From the NCBI GenBank assembly GCA_019722365.1, contig JADFUC010002090.1:1-64000 (forward strand): DNA of 64,000 bases, in the 5' to 3' direction. The translations under genes were made by a program, and so were the position numbers. Below are positions 22,401 through 34,648 of this stretch, piece after piece. Position 1 is the stretch's first letter, and each line of letters starts with the position of its first letter. The notes beneath the pieces are model-generated. The model was not told the origin of the DNA. It made no database searches and worked only from the letters and a program-made list of their open reading frames with translations. The stretch is from Lithospermum erythrorhizon (Eukaryota; Streptophyta; Magnoliopsida; Boraginales; Boraginaceae).

Positions 22401-24836
22401 TTTAAAAAATACAACCCCCCAAACCAAGCGCATACAATCAACAATATATAACCATCAGCATCCACATCATCTCCATGTTGAAATAATAATGAACATATCC
22501 TCAAGACAACCAACAAGTACAATAACATATACATATACAAGTCGATAAAGAAAACTCCCGCGAGATTTCTGGTATTCACTCGGCTAAAATAACAATGCCC
22601 CGCCTAATAAAATCCGAGTGCCTTTCCTAATGCCCGCTGGCTTCAATCAAAACACCAAAATACAATTACTACTCCCAATAATTTTAATCCTTATCTTAAT
22701 TAAATTCCCTGACTTTTCAACCCATTTTAGTTACAAATCGACAACTTAAGTATATGATTAATTATACTTAATGATAATTAAACTATCCCCGACTAAATCC
22801 ATAATCGGCTAACACCTTAACCAAAATACTAAATATTTTCAACCAATTTCAATCAATTCAAAATATCAACTTTTCCAACTAATTAAACCCATTTAACAAC
22901 CTCTTAATCCCAAAGTCTCGCTTACTACTCAAAAATCTAATAAACTAATTTCAACATATATTCCTCCAACAACTTATAACTCATAATTTTCACCTCAAAA
23001 CAATTAAGCACAGCGTCCAATAACATATTTATACTCTCAACAACGTTTTAGAAAAAGTCAACCCAAAGTCAACTCGAAAGTCAACTCAACTATACCAACA
23101 CTTTCTACCCCAAAAATCGATTATTATCATCTCCTATACTATAATCTAAGCCTAGATAATAATTATATGCAATAATAACCCACAAAAGCCGAAGTCAAAC
23201 TAAATCCCCAAAAAGTCAACGTCCCTAAAACATCACGAATTACTCATCCAAATGCTTAACTTCAACTCAAGAACAACTAATTTAGAGCCTGTGAATCAAT
23301 CAGAGCAATAAAATCAAAATACAAAAAGTCAACCATCCTGAACTCAATTTAAATACACAAAAAGTTTCGATCTTTTCTTACTCAATCAAGAGGGATGATT
23401 TAGGAGAAACTTCCAAGAAATTCCGGCGACCAAAGTTTCATGGCATTTTAAGAGAAATCAAGAAAAAAAATCAAAGCTTTAGGGGAGCGAACTGCCTACC
23501 GCCGGTATGGCGGGAAAGCGAGATGGGTTTTTTTCCTCTGGCCTGTCAGTTTAAGCGGGGTTAACGGAGCGCTCCACCCGTTTTACGCGCGAAACCCCGA
23601 TCGCTTTAATTCAACCCATACTGCTTTTAACCTATCCTGACAACCAACTTCTCAAACATTAACATTTCTACACTCAAATTATATTACCAATTCAACTAAT
23701 ACTTCATTACCATCGACTAACTTTTGGGAATTCTCACCGAAATGTACCACCAACCTAATCGATTCGTTGTATTTCCAACTATTCAACCTCGAAATTTCGA
23801 TTTCTCCTCGAAATACCTAATCGAGCAACTAGTATACTATTACAATAATATTAGTACGAACGGGTTATTACATCATTGAGTTGTATTGTCCGTATTTGCC
23901 TTATACCCCTGTATATGGTGTGTTTTTGCTCGCATTTCACGATTCGGTGATAAATTTTATGTCGACGGGTATAAAGCTTTTCCCTACGTGTCAGGAAAGG
24001 ATTATATGCGCATTAGTTGTAGAAATTCGACTTATATCGAGTTGTTGATTTGTCGGTTGATCGAGTCAGATAGAGTTTCGAGTTGATAAAATTGTCGAGT
24101 TGATCGTGTCACCGGTCAAGCCATTGGCCGAGTCAGCGACGTCATTATCGCTAGCCGATGAGTAAGGCCTTGTTTTACTTGTCAAGGCAGCTATTGCGCC
24201 TTTCTTGAAATGTACGTGATGTTGTTGATTGCCATCATCTTGAACGTCACAATAGAATTTGCGAACATACGTAAATGATAACGAATTAATGACTTCAGAT
24301 AAGATCTTAAGTCGAATAATATTATGTACTACTTATCTATCATGCAATATCATCTACCTCGTACAATACGTGATCGAGGTTAATTTCATTCTTGAGATAT
24401 ATTCACTAAGCTTCGCACCTACACCCTATTCGCTACATGCTAATTTCATCATAGTCGGCTGTGTGGCGCCGGTTCGTCAGTTTGCTTATCAAGCTAGAGC
24501 TTAAAGCGAATACATGGGCATGGATCCTCACAGCTTCCTCATTATTTTGTTGGATTGTGTTTTGTTGTCTCTATAGTTGTTATTTTGAGATTCTGTCATT
24601 GTACATGTCGATATTTTGGTACTGGGAGTTATGTCAGATGTCAAGTTGCTATTCGTGGTTGTAAATACCACGATGGATTATTTTTCTTAAAATTATTTTG
24701 TCCATCAGATAATATTTTATCGAGTTGTTTCAAGACAAAGTCTTTTAAATTTGAGTCATCCATCGATCAGACTCGGTGTCCGTGATTCGGGGACTATTCT
24801 AACCTGTATGCATTTAATTTCACATGGTCATGTTAA
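19452..24836 (+). mobile_element. Solo LTR of a second chromovirus family, itself interrupted
   Basis: 19452-20630 plus 23873-24836 aligns along its length with the LTR at 50888-53026. It begins TGTAATAAC and shares 'aaacggttttaatatg', 'gattagttgttaat' and later 'gttgatggtgttt'. Excluding the inner insertion it is about 2.14 kb, the same as that LTR. No internal domains accompany it, so it is a solo LTR. Target duplication is not clear. Confidence 0.7.
20631..23872 (-). mobile_element. Inverted related LTR inserted in the solo LTR
   Basis: The right edge cgggttattaca (23861-23872) is the reverse complement of the family start TGTAATAACCCG. The reverse complement carries related blocks, such as 'gttgactttttctaaaacg' and an ATCGATTGGTGA-like end near 20690. 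It is 3.24 kb, longer than the 2.14-kb form, with many caactcaac-type repeats at 21280-21380 and 21960-22240. The left end appears to lack the last bases of the LTR. Confidence 0.6.
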
Positions 24837-26090
24837 AGAGTATTCAATTTAGATTCTTGATATAATTAATATAGGTTACGCTTTGGATATAAAAACAAAG
24901 TTAAAATGAGTATAGTAATATATTATAAACGGGATAAAATTTCATAAGTTCAAGAGTAGCTTTCACCAATCTAGTCGAGGTCAAGAAGCTGTGCTATTAA
25001 AATAAAAGTAATTGTTATTATTATGTTCTTTAGGTGTGATATCGAGTCGTTGTTCGAAAGTGTAGAAAGCTGCGGACTTTGGTCAAGGAGTATTTATATC
25101 AATGATATAACCTTCATATATTGCGCGTGTGTTTGTATAGTTTTACTACAATGAAGCTATTCCATGACATGTGATATCGAGACTCATGAATGCTGAAAAG
25201 TATGGCTATATGATCGCCATATATTTCCGAGATGCAGATACGCATTTATACGAGGATTTTTGTGTGATTTGTCAAGGGACTCTATTCCGGCTAGTTGATC
25301 CCTCCTACAGTCGCGCGCCTGGCCCACTCGTGGGCAATGGAGAGTTGTATTTGTCGGGTTCTTGTTTGCTCGTGTGTAGCAACGTAATGACGTTATTTTC
25401 CTCTATTAGCGCGTAGACTCTAGTAGGGCCCGAGTAGAGTTATCATGTTGGTGCGATATAATCGGATGTTGCGATATGATTATGTTAGCTGGTATTATTG
25501 ATTATTTGAGAGACTAATTTATTACATCAGTTGACTACACGTTACATGCGCATATATATGTGATTATTTCGTTATATAAATATTCACAGTCACCACCCCT
25601 TACGATCCCCCATATTTTTGTACAGCCGGTAAGCTCGCGCTGCATCACCTTTTGCTGGTAGGAGCCGATTATCATCTTATGTACAGCTTCGCATACACAT
25701 ATCTCAATGCCTTTCTTCTTCCTCGATCGCCATCTTTATAGCATTTTGTCGGAGTTGTCATAGATTTTCGATCACATTACGATATATATATTTCTATGAC
25801 GTATATAAATGTTTGCCTTGTAGACTTAAGAGATTAATTATTTTGGAGTATTTGCTTGTACTATTCAAAGCCATGTGACATTACTGTTTTGATTGACATT
25901 TTCATATATTATTAGTTCAATTTTAATGGATCAAGATATCATTATTATTATGAATCGTTTTTGTACATATCCATCGACGCATTTAATTCTGCTCGGTGCT
26001 GACGATTTATCCTATCCTCGCGAATCTTCGAAATGGTCGCGTTACGTAATCGACATGTGATGATTACGAATCTGCCGTTGCTTTTTGCCC

Positions 26091-26790
26091 AGCTGAATAT
26101 TTACCCAATTATTTTAGTATAAAGCAAGATACAAATTGAAAAGTAATTACTTGACCGTCGATTGTTTTTATTGAACACTGGATTGATAGTGTTTTACTCG
26201 ATCTTTGACATTTATAATAGACGAACGACACCAAAGCATCACTAAATATAATTTTTTCCACTTGATAATTCTATTTTGATAATGACGCTGATCACTCATT
26301 GGATTCGCTAAATTTTTGTAACCGCTACAGGTTTTAGGAGTCGACTAATTATTTTGGGGCATTTTAACATTTCAACAAAGGGTATTATGTTTTTTAAAGA
26401 AAATTAAATTAATATTTTTTTTCCAATCCTCCTTCACCAACACGCCACCACCACCACCACCACCACTATCCCCACCCTACCCACGCTCGAAACCCACCCC
26501 ACTACCTCCCAACCCTACCCTGGGATGTAGTAAAATAGAGCGACCAACTCCTAAATGTTTAAAATATCCTAAAATAAAGAATCAACTCCTAAACACGCCG
26601 ATTATCAAAATTTAATTGAATCTGAAATGTGAATGATCCAAAAAGATCATTATCAAAATAGAAAATGATCGGTTTAAAAATTAACAAAAGCAATGATTTC
26701 ACGCTATCAAATCATTCCATTAACTTATGCATCAGATTTGAAATTTGACCTTTTCCTCCAATTAAATGTTGTCCAAACTTGACCAATGAG
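26091..26790. other. Host flank right of the MULE, AT-rich, with a (CCA)n tract
   Basis: This continues the DNA interrupted at 10070. A (CCA)n microsatellite occupies 26445-26466 in a C-rich patch. No gene or other element is recognised. Confidence 0.5.
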
Positions 26791-26799
26791 CTAAAATTT

Positions 26800-26925
26800 T
26801 TTTTATTTTTTTTTCTTTTAAAAAAAAAAAACCCATCCACCGCCTCCCCTTACAATGGTAATCGAACCTGTAACCTCTAAAATGTTTTCAACCATTGTAC
26901 TATTCGACGTTTCTCCAACGAAATA
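26800..26925 (-). mobile_element. Possible tRNA-derived SINE fragment
   Basis: On the minus strand a box-A-like tagtacaatggttg (26890-26903) is followed by a box-B-like ggttcgattacc (26857-26868), about the right distance apart for a Pol III internal promoter. A T/A-rich tail follows (26806-26832). The cloverleaf cannot be folded convincingly, so it is not a tRNA gene. Confidence 0.3.
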
Positions 26926-28280
26926 ATTTTGACAACATATGAAGGGGTACATGTTCCCACTGGTATGTTTCACAGTACAACAACATTGAAGCAATTATAT
27001 CAAATTCTTTCAATGTGGATTATACTTATTTTCTATTCATTATCAACATATGGAATGATGAAATTATTTTCAACGAATTACACAGATTCATGGTAAAGGT
27101 AAAATAGCATCTGACCGCCTCAAGTCGAGTTGTGACGTCTAATCTTTTGTTAATACCATGAAGGTCCAACAATTCTGTAATCTAAATCTAATGTTACAAA
27201 GGTGAAACTTCACACTTCACAGGGGCCACTTATGAGCTGTGGAGTTGGGGGGTTCAATTCCCAGTTCTTCAAAGTAGGCTTGCTCTGCAGCAGCCATCCG
27301 ATTTTGGAACATTTTCCATTGTCTCGTACACCTTTTCCTCACCTAAATCATTTCAAAAATAATTTTATTAGCAATCCAAATAGAGGATAATATAGCTGTT
27401 GTATTTTTTACAAAAGGAAGGGAAAGTATGGTGAATACTTCTTTATATCCCTTCCATGGCGTTCTTCCATTGGTTGCCTCCCCTTATTCGGTCTTGCTTT
27501 CACATCATTAATATATTTTGTTCCGAGTGTCCTCAATTGCTGAATAAACGATATTACTATAGACCGAAAACGAGCCATACTTTAAAAAAAAAAAAATTCA
27601 TTGGATTTAATAAACTGAAAAAACTAATTTATATAGTTCGATAGGAACCTAATTGAAGAGTCCGGTTTGAGTTGAGTTTGAATCTACCAATTCGAACTTC
27701 AAGCAAAACTTTTTATGTGAAACCTACTAGAATTTTTCACACCCCTCGGCCGAGTAGTCGAATACACGTCCAAACCTTATATTAATATTTGTAACGTGAA
27801 GAAAGATTTTATTATTTATACTAGCCCGTATATAATAAAACCCATTTCCGTAAATCTTCTTGCGCATGAAAGAGATGCATCAAATCGATCGGCGCTCGAC
27901 TATCAATCTGGGCTTATCCCCACGACGACGCCTACAACATGGCTCTCACTTGATACCACTCGAGCCAAATGGAGCTCTGGGCCTGAATTGCTATGCACCT
28001 GATGCCCTGGAAGAGGTTTTGGTCTTGATGACTCGATCTTGGCCTTGACTGATCCTCAAGGAGTACGGGTTTGCTGACAGACTGAACCTTCTCGATTTCG
28101 GGCCGGTGATTTACTGAGCCCTCCTGATACTTACAAATGCTGATTGAACCTCCCGATTTGGACAAAATGGGTGTCGACTGACCTTCCCCGGATTCGGGGC
28201 ACCGTGTCGACTCGAGCCTCTCGACTCGGGTAGGTCAGGCCGACATGATATGGTCCCAATGACGCCTAACGTATCGAATT
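26926..28280. other. Unassigned intergenic DNA
   Basis: There is no convincing gene. A box-B-like ggttcaattcc lies at 27251-27261 without a partner box A. An A12 run occurs near 27582. 27850-28260 is more GC-rich and reads like degraded repeat DNA, but I cannot name the family. Confidence 0.4.
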
Positions 28281-28319
28281 GCATTGACGGACTTCTGTGT
28301 TTAATCTGCTCGTTCGCCC

Positions 28320-28930
28320 GCCGTCGAAAACCGTAACCCGAACCGGCCTAGGCGGTTCAACAATTAAAACCGAATCTGCCTTTGCCCCAATTTGCCCTGC
28401 TCGATTCTCTGCTTTCAGGCTCCAAAAATAAACTAATAAATTTCAGATACTACATGTGAAGACAAACGTAACAAAACCCATCCCTTTTTAAGAAAATCAA
28501 TCTTAAAATAATTGAACAACAAGAAAATAGGAATTTTCATACCAAAGATCCATCCTTTTATATACAAACATAAAAAAAATCAGATCTTTACAGAAATTCT
28601 TTAACAAATCAAAATACCCGTGAATAAAATAATAAACAAAAATGAGCATCTAACCAAGCATGTGGGATGGTGTTCATAACCTCTACTAGAACTAGTAGCA
28701 GAGGCGCGGCGTAGAAAGTGGGAGATGCAAAAGAGAGTGCTCACAAAGGGGAGTGGGGTCTCATAAGAATAATGGTAAATGACCTATTGGCTCCTATATA
28801 ATGTACTCAGACGCAGTTTTTTTTAATTAATTACTGTTCGGGCTCGACCGAACCGACCGTATTTTCGGTTTTTTTTATTTTTGAACCTTCGGTTCGATCG
28901 TTCGAAAATTTTCGGGTTATTTTCGCCCGG
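28320..28930. repeat. Paired AACCG/CGGTT-rich blocks facing each other
   Basis: The left block (28320-28375) has 'aaccgtaacccgaaccgg' and 'aaaaccgaat'. The right block (28840-28930) has 'attttcggtttttttt', 'ccttcggttcgatcg' and 'cgcccggtttccg'. Such facing blocks are common in plant MITE-like elements, but I cannot define termini. A perfect palindrome CTACTAG-AA-CTAGTAG lies at 28683-28698. Confidence 0.3.
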
Positions 28931-29224
28931 TTTCCGCATGGTCAGTCCGGGTTTAGATTTTGTGCACACCTCACCGACTCGCTAAGAGCTTCTGCATGAG
29001 TAATCGAACCTGATGAACTTTCAGCTCATGGCCGGGTTCTATCAACAAAGAGGGGCATTCCTGCAGCCTTCCTTTGTACCCGTGTCGATATTATAAGCAG
29101 GGCCTCAAAGCTTGTTCCTATTCCTCGCTTTACCAGAGGCGCTTTAGCCTCGTGTTTCTCCAATGATTTGAATGTTCGAGCCACAGCTCGCTTGTCCACC
29201 AACTCTGGGGTCCTCAGGTAACCG

Positions 29225-29345
29225 CTTACCCTTCTCAGTATTCCTGTGGGCTCTTCGCATCGCCAAGTACCTCTTCAGTACTTATGGCCCTTCATGCGTC
29301 CTTCGTAATACTGTGAGGCTCTTGTGCCTCCTCAGTATTTCAAGT
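29225..29345. repeat. Degenerate ~30-bp tandem repeat
   Basis: Variants of 'ggctcttgtgcctcctcagtatt' recur about every 30 bp (near 29235, 29275, 29305 and 29333). No coding meaning is evident. Confidence 0.4.
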
Positions 29346-29847
29346 GCTTCGGTGATCCATCATTAAGATTTGAATTTTCGTGCGCTTCAATTTTAGCGCC
29401 TCACATCCTTTATTCAAGATTTGAATTTCGTGGCCCTATTGGATAATTTTTTTCGTAGCTGCAGCCACACCTTCGACGAGTTTTTCTCCACAACTTTGGT
29501 TACTACTCGTCTTATGAATTTTGAAAATACAAAAGTGGCGATTTTATGTGCTACTCATTTTTCGATTGGTTTATCCCATTAATAAGTGGATTTTATACGA
29601 GCGTTGATAAAATGAATTATTGAGGCATGATCTGGACCGCCAGTTTGAATTTAATATTAAAATAATATTATAATTTCCACCGACTTTCTTTGGATTTACA
29701 TGGGTAAATCTTACCCTAATTTTCCATCCCTTTATTTATTTCCGCCAAATTATTTCGAAATTGTTTGACAAGAAAATCCTGTTTTTATTCATTTTTTCTC
29801 TTCCAATTTATTTTTTTAATCACGTAAATTTAGGGAACCCTATTTTA

Positions 29848-30352
29848 GGGACTTGTTATACACCAATTCTTTATATACCGGTCTAAAAAATATCAAAAAG
29901 ACAAATATATCCTCTTCTAATTTTAATTATTACATTTAAATAATATATCTACATTTTAACTTATTTTCAACCAAACCCAAACATTACAATATTTTGTGAT
30001 AATCGGGATTCCCATACGTAATCACTTAAAATTCTATTCACCCGATTTTAAAGATCGATACTATGAATCAATCATCCATAGATTGTTCTCTAACTTTTAC
30101 TTAATTAATTGAATCCACACTACTCGGCTACCAGTCATCATAATCAAATGTAAGAGTAGCAGATCAATCATATAATAATCTCCTCCAAATTAAAAAAGTT
30201 CAAAAAATTGAGGAATTGAAATACATTAGTAACTTTTTTGGATAATTTGTGTGAAAATTCAATTATTAAAACATGTAATGGTTATAATTATCTTTTTATC
30301 CGTTTTGAAACCGGCGTATAAAGAAACTGAGACCGGTGTATAACAACTACAC
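29848..30352. mobile_element. Probable MITE with TTGTTATACACC termini
   Basis: The left end (gggacttgttatacacc) and the reverse complement of the right end (gtgtagttgttatacacc) share the core TTGTTATACACC. Further inside, 'tttatataccggtct' and 'tttatacgccggttt' extend the inverted repeat to about 50 bp. TATTTTA flanks both sides (29841-29847 and 30353-30359). The 505-bp element has no ORF. The exact superfamily is uncertain. Confidence 0.45.
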
Positions 30353-30359
30353 TATTTTA

Positions 30360-33300
30360 ATGCCACATCATCATACGAGGTGCTAAAATTAAGAAGTTTA
30401 ATTTAGTAATTAATTGTAGGCTAAAATGTTTTAACCCTTAATTCTACACGCCGTCCTATCTTCGACGTAAGCTCTACGAAACCGTAATCAACACATATAA
30501 TCAGCTAAGTGATCGTTATACCAATTAAAATGAATAAATCCATATGAATTGGATATTATTAATTTTAATTAATAAATTTTGATTGTCTACAAATGCCCCC
30601 CTCAAACCTTGGCAAATACGTAGTGAAAGGCTGTGTTCAACTCGACACCTTTGCTTTTACGCATTGGTGGTATATTCATTCGATATAACTTCTATCTCAA
30701 AGATAACGGGTACACGCCGTATTCGATTTTATCTCGCCACGCGCCTCGATGCCTTGTCATTTGATGGTTTTCCTACACAACTGCTGATATGTTGAGATTT
30801 GTTGTGACTTGATTTCTAGGTTGTGTCACGATCTCACTTGATACAATAATTAGTTTCTAGTACATATAAATTACTTTTCCTCTTGAATATATTACGACAT
30901 GAATTTAATGTCATGTTCGATCTTGACCTTCGGGTTTTATTAATTTATGATCCCTCTAGGATGTGTAGAAAATTAATTCCATAGATAGAATTTACTCATG
31001 AATTTATGTCATGATAAATATCTAGAATATTTAATTTTACTGAAGTATGGTATAAAATTAATTTACAGGCTCAAGTCCAACCCCTCGTATTTGCCGAGCA
31101 CTCCTAATCGCATTTCAGGGATCATCGGCTAAAATTTGACGCCGAGTTAGCATGTAATAAATTTAACCAACACCTCCCTTGTTGGACATTTGATTTTCTA
31201 GATTTTAATATGCCGGACGGCCGCCTGATCTCGCTACCCGGATGTTGTATTTTGACCTCTTATAAAGAAAAACAAGCTTTTTCTCCTAGCTCGGTTATCA
31301 TGTACCAGTTTGTATTTTTGTGTTTTTCTACCTCTTAATCTTTGCTCTCAATAATCAAGGCTTTTCTTAATTGTTTTTGATTATCTTTTTTCGCTGGTAT
31401 TTTTCGATTTCGCTAAACTGCAATGGATTCTGCTTACGGTACATGCTTCTACATCCGCTACTTCCCATGCCGTGTATGTATACATCTTTATTCATGATAA
31501 GTCAGTATCATTTCTAAGATGCAGGTCCACTACCATTGATCCTCGACTGTCAGTTTTATCCACTGGCCGAGTCCCGACCTCGTGGCGACATATGCCTATT
31601 TGGATCTTCGAGCTGAAATGAAGTCAAGGGACACTCGTATTTTTGGCTTCGAGTGACGTGACCCTTCTCTGGGTCTACGCTGAACCGGTATTTTTTCGTT
31701 TCTATAAATAAGAAGGTCTTCCACCGCCGATCCGCTTGGCTCTTGATCATGTTCCATTTGCCGAAGTCCCGACCTCAAGGGCGCATATGCTATGCGTTTG
31801 ATCTCACTGAAGCCGGTCAGGACGCCAGCTTTGGCTCGGGAGGCATGGCCTTCCTTGTCCGGGCCGACGGACAATGGAATTTTACTTGCTCTTCAAAGGT
31901 GGTGTCTTTAATCGCTGATCCGATCGCAATCGGTTTCTCAAAGCGGCGCATTCTTCATCTCGAGATCGCAGCCGCACGCCGTGGCTTAGAAACGTACTCT
32001 CGGTGGTTTGCTTGGTTGCGTGTACTGCCAATACCGCTGTTGCTACTTTGTTTGTTACCCACGACAGCTTCCGTGAGTCGGCCCAAAGGTGCTTGATTAT
32101 AGGAGGCAGTCTGCCTTCCTTTTCTTCTTGTGAATTTCGGCCCTCTGGGCCAGGTAGGGTGTCAAAGTTTGTCTCCATGCTTCTACTTGTGAATTTCACT
32201 TTTATCCTTGGTTGGGCCGGTGTACCGCCGGCACCACATCTCTACAAAGGGTATCTTGCCACCAATGAGCGCAGAGAACAAAGAATTTGTTCGGTGTTAT
32301 GAATGAATCTGGGCCGCTAAGCTCCCTACGTACCTATCGACTGCTCAAACGTAGTTCGTGGGACGATGTTTTAAAACTCTATCTGGAGCGAGATGTTTAT
32401 ATTCCTCACCATGAGTTCAGGCGTTTAGCCTTGTATCAAGGAGACGGTAGATAATTTGTAATTCCTTTAAGGCTTAAGAATAGCTGAGAAAGTTTATTCT
32501 GTATCGCGAGAATGGAGACAATTTTCCTACGCCAAGGATTGCATGCTTTAGGCTCACATCAAGGAGTAGAGAAGTTTATCCTGCTTATCATAGAGTCACA
32601 TGCATATTTTTATGACTTCAAGACGGCAAAGGTTTTCCGGCTAATAGGTTCAATTCGACGGTTGCCCCCATTTTGAAGTCAGATCGGTATATCAAGCAAG
32701 GAAGTGCAACACTTTGTAATGCAATCAATGATTATTTCTTCGTATATACTACAGATGGAACCCGCTTTGATCAATATTGCATGGAGCTTGGTTGTAATTG
32801 CTCAATTGCAATGGCATCATGGGTCAAGTTTCAATTCAGGAAGACTATCCTTTTCTTTTGAGTTTTTATCTCCAACCTCTGGAAGATCGATTTGTGATTT
32901 GCTGTTTCAGCTAGTTGGTGGTTGATCTTCACTGCCCATCTCTTTTATGTAGCATCTTTTGAGTACAATTTACTTTGGTCAGGTGCTGCGAGCCTCGACG
33001 CCTCATGCGCCTTCAAGGTACCGGAATTTCCCAAGTTCTCACACACACGTAAAGACGCAAATTAATCTTTTTCAGCGGGAGCACAAGTAACTTCTCAATG
33101 AATTCTTCTTTGTCCAGGAGTCTTTATGAGCTTTTGTCAGCAGTAGGTCATGATTTGTAAAGAACCTCATCGTCTTCGGCATGGATACGTGGGTTCCATG
33201 ATTTATAGCCACTTAATACCTCTCCTTGAATGTGAATCATTTTTCAGTAGAGTGTCCAAGCACGCGCGACAATTCTCGCAAAAGTTCGACTCAAGCTTTT

Positions 33301-34528
33301 GTTGGGTTTCCTCAAAGTCATTGACTCGGTGAAATTCGTATGAGTTTTCCCTTTAAAGAACTCTTCCAAGATCACTGTGAGTGTTCAGAAATAAAGAATG
33401 AATATTCTTTGGCTTGCACTCCTTTTTAGCGCTGATGACTCCTACTTCCAAAGTTAGTCTCCTAGTGTTCTTTGGTTTCAAGGAAAACTTCATGACTGGA
33501 AGTCAGTGGGTATGTACATTTTCTTTGCTTGGCTCCTTCGAGATCTTCACCTTCAAATTTGACTTTGTAGGCGCTGTCAGTGATTTACCATCCCCTGCGC
33601 CTCTGTCAACTTCATGTTACGTGATCTCAAAGCGGATACCGCCGCGTCTTAGGAAAGATACTTGCAGATGTATCAGCAAGTCCCAATGCATTCCCTTATA
33701 TGGACACTGATATCCAAGTTTTCGATAGTCTATCCTTGCATTTAAGGGTCAAGCTCATCCACCGGTTGATGAAATCCATGAGAGGCTCTTCTTAGAACTG
33801 CTTGGCACTGCTTAGCTCTATCATACTAACTATGTGTCGTGCGCCAAGAAATGTCCATGAATTCACCTCTTTCTACCAGCGCTCAACTATCAACGGAGTC
33901 CTGCCTGTACTGCGTACCCATTCGAATGCATTCCCTTTTAGCAAACGTACAAACCGCCACCACGCGATTCTCCCTGCTCAAAGATTGCTGCATGTTTCTA
34001 TAAAGGGACACAAGGCTCGGGGTTTCCCAAGGCTATCAAGTACAAACTTGGTGGTCGGTACCATTGGGCATTATCAACCTATCTACGCGGGAGCCTGTGA
34101 ACCCCGATATAAGAGTACGGCGAGCCACCTCATCTGGTGTCTTGATTGTCCCCAATATAAACACCTTCAACTGCTGTACATATGGTCCTATTAACAGTAG
34201 ACGGAATCTTTTACCCTTTTTCCCCGGGTTTTTCTTTGGACAATTCAGGTCACAGCGAGGAGTTCAGGCATTCCATGTAACCACTGAGTGCCCTACTTCT
34301 CGCGAGTAAGTGTGGCCCTTAGTCGGCTTCTACTCCGTGACGCGCTTACTCATTGGCCTCAGATCTTCCCAAATGCATGCCAGGATAATGACTCACTTTG
34401 GTCCGGCATCCGCTGGGTCATGTCTTCGATCACCTTACTTGCAGGTAAGCTACTGTTTCTCCAATGTTGTAATACTCCTTCCTCATGACTCCGCATAGTG
34501 AGTCGGAAGAGTTAAATAAGACTCCATG
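30360..34528. other. Unassigned repeat-like region, possibly a long Tat-type LTR
   Basis: About 4.2 kb with partial internal duplication: 'gtcccgacctc..ggcg.catatgc' occurs at 31569 and again at 31766. I recognise no protein domain. It is followed at 34530-34537 by TTGGCGCC, which resembles the primer-binding start of Tat/Athila-type elements, so it may be the LTR of such an element cut off by the Copia LTR. The longest open frames (31743-32096, 33802-34194) have no recognisable motif and I do not call them genes. Confidence 0.3.
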
Positions 34529-34648
34529 TTCGATTGGCGCCATTCATAGGTGAAAATGGGAACCGAACCACCTATTTAGCCAGATTCTCCCAACAGATAA
34601 AGCTTGGGCCACTAGAATTTGTCCGATTTACTTCGCTGATCAGTATAC

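Larger units (their letters stand above)
11410..26045 (+). mobile_element. Ty3/gypsy chromovirus, full-length but decayed, with nested insertions
   Basis: The 5' LTR (11410-14201) and the 3' LTR (from 18833) begin with the same text, TGAAATAACCCG in the 5' copy with a changed dinucleotide in the 3' copy. They are collinear apart from insertions. The 3' LTR stops at about 19451, resumes at about 24837 and ends at about 26045 (cgcgttac). The internal region has protease, RT, RNase H, integrase and a chromodomain-like tail in that order, so it is a chromovirus, probably Tekay/Del-like. I recognise no gag in 14202-15620. All frames are broken. The flanks GAAAT (11405-11409) and GTAAT (26046-26050) may be the target duplication. 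Confidence 0.8.
18833..26045 (+). repeat. 3' LTR of the chromovirus, interrupted at 19452-24836
   Basis: 18833-19451 matches 11410-12040, and 24837-26045 matches 12041-14201 without the Cassandra cluster. The continuous text in the 5' copy around 'tattcaatttagattcttg' (12044) is restored at 24840. Confidence 0.75.
10071..26090. mobile_element. Mutator-like element (Pack-MULE type) split by a retrotransposon
   Basis: Left inverted repeat 10071-10255 matches, in reverse complement, 11264-11409 plus 26046-26090. The inner end 'attgggggtatgtttacaat' is shared, and the outer ends both read GGGCAAAA. The right repeat is interrupted by the chromovirus beginning at about 11410 and resumes at about 26046, so the element itself is about 1.38 kb. 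The flanks aattgaatat (10061-10070) and agctgaatat (26091-26100) agree at 8 of 10 positions, fitting the roughly 9-bp target duplication of Mutator elements. No transposase is seen, so it is non-autonomous. The core holds a GRF-zinc-finger-like fragment. Confidence 0.75.

Noticed and set aside
21950..22405. 151-codon open frame rich in Ser, Thr, Asn and Arg
   Set aside because: It comes from the caactcaac-type repeats of the inverted LTR, where stops are rare by composition. No domain is visible.
27236..27275. Possible tRNA gene ending at ggttcaattcc
   Set aside because: There is no matching box A, anticodon arm or acceptor pairing around the single box-B-like motif.
31743..32302. Overlapping open frames of 117 and 99 codons, considered as a small gene
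   Set aside because: The frames overlap on the same strand, with no recognisable motif, and lie in a region with internal duplications that reads as repeat DNA.
33802..34194. 130-codon open frame considered as a host gene
   Set aside because: There is no motif, no splice context and no promoter, and it lies in probable LTR sequence.
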